NCBI RefSeq assembly: GCF_026210795.1
Contig: NC_089430.1
Coordinates: forward strand, 4,836,001-4,900,000
Length of the DNA: 64,000 nt
Direction: 5' to 3'
DNA from: Rhizophagus irregularis
Taxonomy: Eukaryota > Glomeromycota > Glomeromycetes > Glomerales > Glomeraceae
Shown one piece after another: positions 56,873 to 64,000 of this stretch. Each line of letters starts with the position of its first letter. Positions within the stretch are counted from its first letter, which is position 1. Position numbers and translations under genes: made by a program. The notes under the pieces are model-generated. The model did no database searches. It saw only the letters and a program-made list of their open reading frames with translations, and was not told the origin of the DNA.

Positions 56873-57239
56873 GTCAGGTTAATTGATAAATCTGACCTGA
56901 AATTTTTTTTCAGGTCAGGTCAGGTCAGGTTATATCAGGTTGTCTGTTTGACCTGACCTGACCTGAAACCTGAAAAATTTCAGGACTATTTTTATTAAAG
57001 TATTGAAAAAAAATGGTACAAAACTTTTTTTTTTAATATAATATTATGAAAAAAAACGTTTTTGCAACGTTTTTTATTAAAATATTGAAAAAAAATATTG
57101 CAAAACGTTTTTTTTAATATAACATTATGAAAAAATGTTTTCGCAACATTATTATTGAAATATCAAAAAAAAACGTTACGAAACATTTTTTAATATAATA
57201 TTATAAAAAAACGTTTTCGCAACATTTTTTCTCGAAATA

Positions 57240-57580
57240 TTGCGATTCAACATTTTTATATTAAAATCATATAAAAAGTGAATCCCAATACTGCAATTCA
57301 CTTTTTTTATATAGAATTAATATAAAAAAAGTGAGTTGCGGTATTGCAATTCACTTTTTTTATATAGAATTAATATAAAAAGTGAATCGCAATATCGCAA
57401 CTCACTTTTATTATATAAAATCAATATAAAAAAGTAAATCGCAATACTGCAACTCACTTTTTTTATATAGAATCAATATAAAAAAGTAAATCGCAATACT
57501 GCAACTCACTTTTATTATATAAAATCAATATAAAAAAGTGAATCGCAATACTGCAACTCACTTTTATTATATAGTAGAAT
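57240..57580. repeat. Alternating palindromic blocks inside host element H1 copy B
   Basis: Blocks of GTGAATCGCAATACTGCAAC and complement repeat about seven times with TTTTTATATAGAATCAATA-like spacers, matching 48598-48960 in copy A. Single strands could fold into long imperfect hairpins. Confidence 0.7.
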
Positions 57581-57786
57581 CAATAGTTTCAGGTCAACAG
57601 GTCAATCAGGTCAGGTCAATCTTCATACCTAGTGTTTGGATCCAGATAGAAACCGTCATCCGGATAAAATAAAAAAATTATCCGGTTTTTATCCAGGTTA
57701 TCCGTTTCGGATAAAAATCCGGATATATCTGGATAAAAACCGAAATCCGGATAAATTTATATTAAAATTTTTTTTGTAGATCGGTT

Positions 57787-58215
57787 TTAACAGATAATTT
57801 TGTGGAACCTAATAAATAAATTTCGTGGTACTTATTTGTGGCTTTTAATTAAATTCGTGGCAATTATTTAATTAATCATAAAAACAATAGCATTTATTAG
57901 TTAAAATCGTGGCATTTATTTAATTAAAATCATGGCATTATTTGATTAAATTGATGGCTTTAATTTGTGGCTTTATTTAAATTAAATTCGTGGCATTTAT
58001 ATGATTAAGTTCATAGCATTTATTTGTTTAAATTCGTGGCATTTATTTGATTAATTATGGCTTTAAATTTGTGCAAGGCTTTATTTAAATTAAATTCATA
58101 GCATTTATGTGATTAAATTCGTGGCATTTATATGATTAAATTCATGGCATTTATATGATTAAATTCGTGGCATTTATGTGATTAAATTTGTGGCATTTAT
58201 TTGATTGAAATTTAT
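57787..58215 (+). repeat. Degenerate ~20-22 bp tandem repeat in the 5' region of the hAT
   Basis: Variants of GATTAAATTCGTGGCATTTA are repeated about 15-18 times between the 5' subterminal region and the transposase start. Regular spacing suggests binding sites or a minisatellite. Confidence 0.65.
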
Positions 58216-59728
58216 GCACATTTGTGCCAATTAAAATTTGCAAAATTTTATTAATTAAATTTTGATTTATGAATTATTTATTTTTTATCAAAATTAATCT
58301 AGCTCTAAGCCTTAATTGAAATAAATAAATAGTGCATTTATTTTCCATCTTTCTGGATTTTTTTTTATAATTTCATTTATTGAATAAATAAAATAATTCA
58401 TAAAATTATGGAAAATCAAAATTATATTGTCTTAAGCGAAAATGAAGGTTCTAGTGATGAAATTGCAGAAATTACTCCAATACCATCAAGAAGAGGACGC
58501 CCTGCAAAATCATCTAAAACATTTGGAAAACAAAAAATGGCAAGTACTAGTGAAAAATCAGATCAAGAATCATTAACTGCATTTGAATCAACAAGTCAAA
58601 TATCAAATGATTCAAATCCCTTTAAGCAAACTACTTCAAAAATCAAGCCACAAACAAAAGTAAGTTGGGTATGGGATTATTTTGTTAAAAAGCAAAATGA
58701 AAGTGGAGAAGTACGTGCATATTGTCAGTTTATATTAGAAAATGGGGAAAAATGTTCAAAACACTATAAATATGATGGATCTACAGGAAATCTTAGTTAC
58801 CATGCTATTAAACATGGAATTACACCACCTACAGAAAGTATTACATCTGAAAATAAATCAATGCCAACTCAATCTACTATGTCCAATATTAATGGACAAA
58901 AAGAAAAAGAATTATCTACATTACGATGGATTCTTTTAACAACCCAACCACTTTCTACTGTAACTAATAAGGCCTATATTGAGCATATGCATATTATTGA
59001 TCCAATATTCACAGTTCCTGGAGCAAAAAAAATAAGAATGATGATTGCTCGTAGTTATGGGTATAATAGAGATAAATTAAAGCTACTTTTAAAAACTGCT
59101 CAATCAATATCTTTAACTACTGATTTATGGTCTTCTCGTTCAAAACATGGATATTTGGGTTTAACAGCAACTTGGATCAATAAAGATTTTGAAATAATGG
59201 ATGTTTTGCTTGAAATTTCTTATTTTCCAACCCCACATACTGCACAAGCAATTACTGAAGTAATCAAAAAAGCTATTCAAAAATGGGAAATTGAAAGCCA
59301 GGTTATATCAATAATAGCAGATAATGGAGCTAATATAGTAGCTGCCATTCGAGATTTAGAACCAATTAAAAGACTCTCTTGTGCTGCCCATACCTTACAA
59401 TTGGCAATTAATAAAGGTTTAAAGGTTGTAGAAGATTTGGTATCACGTGTAAAACAATTAATCAATTTTTTTTCCACTCAAAAACAAATTGAAAGACTGA
59501 TTAACGTTCAAAAAGACATTGGTTATAAAGAAACATACCATTTAATACAAGATATATCTACTAGGTAAATTTTTTACATTTAATTAATTACTATTCAATT
59601 AAATTTTAATATTTTATTATTATAATTTTAATTAAAATTTGATGTAATTTTATTTGATTATTTAAGGTGGAACTCTTCTTATTTAGCATGGGATAGGCTT
59701 ATTTTTCTTCAATATGCAGTACTTCAAC

Positions 59729-62424
59729 TAGGGTATGGAAGAGTTCAGGTCCAGGACTTTAGGACTGAGTCTTTGAACTCAGTCTTGGTAAGACCTAGTC
59801 CTAATTTTGGGACTTAATTTGGACGGTCCCAAATCGGTTTTTATAATAAACAATATAAATAAATTTAGAGATTAATTTCGCAGATCTTTACTGCAATTTA
59901 ATAAGTCATGTGAAATATGTAAATCATGACACGTCTCTTACCGTCAAAATTTTCGCGTTTTGCATTTTACTTTACTTCACTCTTCCCATTGTTTTTTCCT
60001 TCCCATTAAATTTTTCAGTAAAAATGTCTTATTCGAATTATGATTTTGAAGATTTTAACAATTTTGATGAATTTGAACCTTTTGAACAAGATGCACCTCC
60101 TATAGAAGATGAAGAAAATGATGATAATGATGACAGTGAAGAAGAAACCTCACCTCAATCTCGCCGAACTTCACCAACATGGAAGTATTTTAACGAACAA
60201 ACAACTCAACATCCAGGATATCCAGTTTGTTGCAAATGTCAATGTGTTTTTGGAAAAAAAACTGGAATTTCAACTTTAAAACGACACTTAGAATCTATAC
60301 ATAAAATAAAGATAGGAAATGTCAAAAATACAGGAAAGAATCAAAGTATTTTGAATTTTAGGCAAACTGATCCTTGGCCTGAAAAAGAAAAAAATGAACG
60401 AGATATTGCAGTAGTAGAGTGGGTAATTGGAGATGCACAACCCTTCCGTTCTGTTGAAAATTTGCGATTTAAAATTATGATCAATAAATTTGATTCTCGA
60501 TATCAAATTCCAGATGAAAAAACAGTAAAAACTTTGGTAGTTGATTATTTTAAAGAAAAACGTAAAAATATACAAGAAGATCTAAATGCAATTCCGGGCA
60601 AATTATCTTTAACAGCCGATATGTGGACTTCAACATGTAATAATGATGCATTTCTTGGCCTGACAATTCATTATGTTGACAATAATTGGAACCTAAAAAA
60701 CTTTTTATTAGATATTATTTCTTTTACTACCCGTCATACTGGAAATAATATAGCAAATGCAATAAAATCAGTTTTAACAGAATTTAATCTACTTGAAAAA
60801 ACTTTGGCTTTAACTACTGATAATGAATCGGCGATGGTAGTTTGTGGAAGAATAATTGCAGAAGAACTTACAAAAGAACTTAATGATCAGTCTTTTCGAC
60901 ATTATAGGTGCTCTGCACATATTTTAAATTTGGCCGCGCAGCAAGGAATTAAAATTATTGATGATGAGGTTGTTAAAATTCGTGAGTTAATGAAAAAAAT
61001 TAAACACTCAACTCTAAGGTGTGATAGATTACGAGAATTGTGTTCAATAGAAAATTTAACATATTACAAACCACAATTAGATGTTGAGACCAGGTGGAAT
61101 AGCACCTATTACATGATTGTAAAATTCCAAAAAATGTTGCGACCTATTGAAATGTTAGCTGCAACAGATCAAGACATTAAAAAATTCGTACCGGACGCGC
61201 AAGGATGGATAAAAATAAATGTAAGTGTTAGCTATTCTTCATTAATAACGATATTAACATTAATTAATAACATAACTAATCCAAAAAATAAACTACATTA
61301 TGACTAATTTACAATATAAATAGGATACACTTACGTTACTGGAACCATTAGAAAAAGCAACAGTATTGCTTTCAGCTTCCTCCTATCCCACCATTTCTGA
61401 TGTAAGGTTTTTGTTTCTTGGAATCCAACAACATCTAAACGATTATATTGGAAAAGAAGAATTTAGTCAAAGTGAAGTAGCATCATCAATACTTCAAAAA
61501 ATTGATCAGTATTGGGAAGTAGTGGATTCATCTACCTTAGCGTCTACGGTACTAGATCCACGCACAAAACTTACTTTGTTTTCTGCTGGAGAAGAATCAA
61601 CAAATGCAATTAATGCAGTAAAAAGGCGTTTTTCTGAATATCATACACCAATGTCTCAACCAGCTGTAATTAATCATGATAATGGTGAAATAGCAAGCAC
61701 TCGTGATTACTTTCATCAATTAAAGAGGAGGCGATTAAATAATAGTACCGCATTAAATATTACAAGACCATCAACTGGAATTTATGAGGAGATTGACCGG
61801 TATCTTGCTTTGCCATGTGATGATAATGTTGCGCCATTGCTATGGTGGCAGGTTCATTTTCGAGAGTTTCCAGCATTAGGTGCAATGGCACGAGACTATT
61901 TATCCATTCAGGCTACTAGTGTTGCGTGTGAGCAAGCATTTTCTGTGGCGAGTAATACTATAACTCGCACAAGAAATAGATTGCAACCAGATACGTCTCG
62001 TGCATTATTGTGTTCAAAAAGTTGGCTTGAAAAAGGAATAGGAAAGAAAAGAAATTAAGAGTAATGGGTAACGTTTAATTGTTTATAGTAATATAATCAC
62101 TGTATATACTTTTATTAATCAAGTTCAGAAAAATTTTTTTCAACTTACAAAATAAAAAATGTGGCTTTGGTGGGAATTATTACAACGCCATTACTTAAAT
62201 GGTTAGCATTTTGATTATCGACGAATTAATAAATTTTTTTTGTAGCTCGTAATAAATAAATTATTTAAGTATTTTTTGTTTAAAATTAACCAATCAATTC
62301 AATCGGGACTAAGTCCTAACTTAAGTCCTAGTTTCGGTCCTTAAACTGGGTCCGGTCTGTCCATGTGCCAGGACCTGTAAGTCTTGGGACTTTAACCGGA
62401 CTGTAACGGACTTTCCATTCCCTA
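59729..62424 (+). mobile_element. hAT element nested in another hAT, TSD ACTTCAAC
   Basis: TSD ACTTCAAC at 59721-59728 and 62425-62432. TIRs TAGGGTATGGAA (59729-59740) and TTCCATTCCCTA (62413-62424), one mismatch. Subterminal AGGACT/AGTCC motifs repeat at both ends (59745-59830, 62300-62410). The single gene inside is intact (60024-62058). An identical TSD and intact gene suggest recent transposition. Confidence 0.9.
60024..62058 (+). CDS. hAT-family transposase, intact, two exons
   Basis: Exons 60024-61220 and 61324-62058 joined in phase 0 (donor GTAAGT, acceptor AATAG), ~643 aa, no stops. The start is the ATG of MSYSNYDFEDF; the frame is open further upstream but only from a GTG. Acidic N-terminus (~65 aa), then a BED zinc finger (SPTWKYFN, CCKCQCVF, LKRHLESIH). 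Catalytic core: LSLTADMWTSTCNNDAF with the first Asp, LALTTDNESAMVV with the second, CSAHILNLA, DVETRWNSTYYMI. C-terminal dimerisation region: LLWWQVHFREFPALG, IQATSVACEQAFSVASN and TRTRNRLQPD. Of the three transposases here it is the least damaged together with the one at 52901. It would act on the TIRs at 59729 and 62413. Confidence 0.88.
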
Positions 62425-64000
62425 ACTTCAACTAAATATAAATTTGTCATGTTCTCTCAAACCTGAAGAAAAAGCTGATGGTAATAGATTAAAAAAACTT
62501 GTGTTAAAGGATAATGAATGGGAATTATTGGATGAATTATGTAATATATTAGCACCATTTGAAAAAGCTACACGAGATTTTTCTGGAAGTACCTATATAA
62601 CATTAAGTCAAATGTTCCCCATCATTACAAATCTTACAAATTCCTTAAAACCAGTTGATAATTTACATGAGGAATATGAAGAACCTGATGATAATACCAT
62701 TATATCTGATACAGAAGAGAATTTAACTAACCAGTCAACTGGAATAGATTATAATAATATTTCAGAAGTTATAAAAAATGTAAAAAAATATATATATATA
62801 GGCTTTAAAACACTACTGGTCAATGCCAGATGAGTTTGGCATTATGGCAGCACTTTTAGACCCACGATATAAAGATCTTAATTTTATATCTGATGAAAAT
62901 ATAAAAGTAAAAATTCATTCAAGTTTACAGATACAATATGATCAGTTGAAAAGAGAAATGCAACAACAAATTAGTACTCCACCATCACCCACAATTACAC
63001 CAATTTCAACAATTTCAGCTGATACTAGTAGAAGTTCAACTCCCAGTACAAAATCTTTACATGAGTATAGAGAGATGCGTGAAAAATCAATAAGAAAAGT
63101 ATTTCAAACAACAGAAAAATCTACTGCATCATCAACAATAGCTGATGAAATTACTACTTATTTTCTCTTGCCAGTTGTTAGAGAAAATAAAAATCCATTA
63201 AATTGGTGGAAGACTAAAAAAGAAAATTTTCCAATTCTTTCTATTATAGCACAAAAATACTTAGGAATTCCTGCTACTTCTGTAGCTTCTGAGCGACTTT
63301 TTTCTGATGCAGGGAATTACATTACGGCAAAAAGAAGTTTATTGGATCCTAATTTAGTAGGAAAAATGGTATTTTTAAAACGCAACATGCAAACTATGGA
63401 TCATATTAATGTATTTCCACCAGATTTAGAAGTGGAAAATAATGATTTTGTGGAGGATGAGGATGTATTAGAATAATTGATATTAAATTTATTTTTGTTA
63501 GTGTCTTATTTTTATTATGTAAATGTTTTTAAATAAAGTGAATTTTACTTTTATTAAATAAAATGATAAATCTTTTAGTAAGTTATATTTTTTTACTCTT
63601 TTATTGAATAATTCTATTCTAACAGTATAAGATTTATTGTATTATATAAAATAAATTCTAAATCATGATAAAATAATTTTATTAGACAAATAAATCTTTT
63701 TTTATTAATAAATCAATGATACAAATAGAATATTTTACAAATGAAATGAAAATTAAAAGGATAAAATTAAAATCAAAAAAAAATTTTTTTTTATCCGGAT
63801 TCTGGGTCAACCTGGATAATTTTTAACCGGTTTCTTATCCGGGTAAAAACCGCAATTATCTGGATATCCGAAAAAAAAATTATCCGGATATATCTGGTTG
63901 AATCCGGTTACGGATCCAAACACTATTCATACCTGACCTGAATTTTTTTTAAAAATCTCATACCTGACCTGAATTTCAGGTCAGGTCAGGTCAGGTTACC

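Larger units (their letters stand above)
58408..63476 (+). pseudogene. hAT transposase, interrupted by a nested hAT and a frameshift
   Basis: Exon 1 58408-59564 (385 codons plus 2 nt), exon 2 from 59667 (acceptor TTTAAG) reading WNSSYLAWDRL up to 59728, then the nested element, resuming at 62433 in the same frame (VLQL then NINLS). Near 62795-62810, in a TATATATATAG run, the frame shifts by one before KHYWSMPDEFGIM. N-terminus: BED-type finger (CQFILENGEKC, then YHAIKH). Core: LTTDLWSSRSKHGY, IIADNGANIVA and CAAHTLQLA. C-terminal dimerisation region: NPLNWWKTKKENFP, IPATSVASERLFSDAGN. Without the insertion the frame would be continuous there, showing that the nested hAT did the main damage. 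Confidence 0.85.
57630..63925 (+). mobile_element. hAT element (older), TSD TTCATACC, interrupted by a second hAT
   Basis: TSD TTCATACC at 57622-57629 and 63926-63933. TIRs TAGTGTTTGGATCC (57630-57643) and GGATCCAAACACTA (63912-63925) are perfect over 14 bp. Subterminal ATCCGGATAA motifs repeat at both ends (57655-57760, 63790-63900). It carries a transposase gene split by an intron, by the nested hAT at 59729-62424 and by a frameshift. It sits in the right-hand TCAGG array of host element H1 copy B; the uninterrupted junction is visible in copy A at about 48995. Confidence 0.88.
52360..64000. mobile_element. Host element H1 (copy B) carrying nested hATs, right end outside window
   Basis: Starts TAGAGCTCCGAATGGGTCAG at 52360, as copy A does at 48331. 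Its own sequence is 52360-52392, 56881-57629 and 63934-64000; the rest is nested insertion. The interior hairpin blocks (57240-57580) match copy A, and 57010-57240 has extra AAAACGTTTTTT-type palindromes. The right TIR (TCAGAGCTCTA) should lie ~30 bp past the window end. The left flank ATTATAAA (52352-52359) would be the TSD. Confidence 0.8.

Noticed and set aside
59910-60023. Upstream extension of the nested hAT transposase
   Set aside because: The extension begins at a GTG and reads as hydrophobic AT-rich sequence; the ATG at 60024 with an acidic BED-type N-terminus is the better start.
62795-62815. Mini intron at the TATATATATAG run
   Set aside because: It would be only about 22 nt long, below known spliceable size; a one-base indel in the TA repeat explains the frame change better.

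Overview
The window is very AT-rich eukaryotic DNA with short GT-AG introns (about 50-110 nt), an F-box gene, large kinase-like genes, a kinase-Sel1 repeat gene and many DNA transposons. I infer an arbuscular mycorrhizal fungus of the Rhizophagus type, because that gene mix and the kinase style (DMG instead of DFG, a Cys-rich 'WTSGN' block before the N-lobe) are familiar from that group. No rRNA, tRNA or CRISPR array was recognised. Exon limits below are my own reading of splice sites and frames, not transcript data.

Left part (1-39 kb), gene-bearing. An intact F-box gene (197-1648) is followed by small inverted-repeat elements and a retroposed insertion with a poly(A) tail and a 16-bp target duplication (4822-6545). 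Two head-to-head kinase genes follow. One (minus, 7953-14383) has eleven consecutive symmetric phase-0 exons, each carrying a Cys-rich block plus a kinase N-lobe, before a single C-lobe exon; all joins are in frame (about 1,857 aa). The other (plus, 21315-24202) has the same plan with four N-lobe exons (about 827 aa). A third, 5'-decayed copy lies at 36955-38270. Between them are a kinase-Sel1 fusion gene broken by one frameshift and one nonsense codon (26304-30542), and a decayed LINE (30830-33250, minus) that itself holds a small poly(A)-tailed insertion.

Right part (40-64 kb), transposon-dominated. Nearly every element can be bounded by terminal inverted repeats (TIRs) and target-site duplications (TSDs). 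Elements with 8-bp TSDs, the hAT hallmark: 40012-41356, 42073-43258 (a giant fold-back), 43471-45191 (filled with about 27 tandem hairpins), 48331-49106, 52393-56872, 57630-63925 and 59729-62424. A CACTA-type element (45809-49734, TSD TAA) carries an unusual tandem array in which each unit looks like a mini exon plus intron, with the splice donor and the branch site each inside a palindrome. From 52360 past the window end, one host element contains two different hAT elements, one of which contains a third. The hAT at 52393-56872 encodes an intact transposase and a second spliced gene, a Myb/SANT-like protein with an Arg/Ser-rich tail. The innermost hAT (59729-62424) has an intact two-exon transposase and may be recently active.

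How the parts relate: the kinase loci evolve by tandem exon duplication and local copying, with relic pieces at 2300, 16720 and 38079. The right half is a record of repeated insertion into older non-autonomous elements whose subterminal motifs and hairpins have expanded into arrays.
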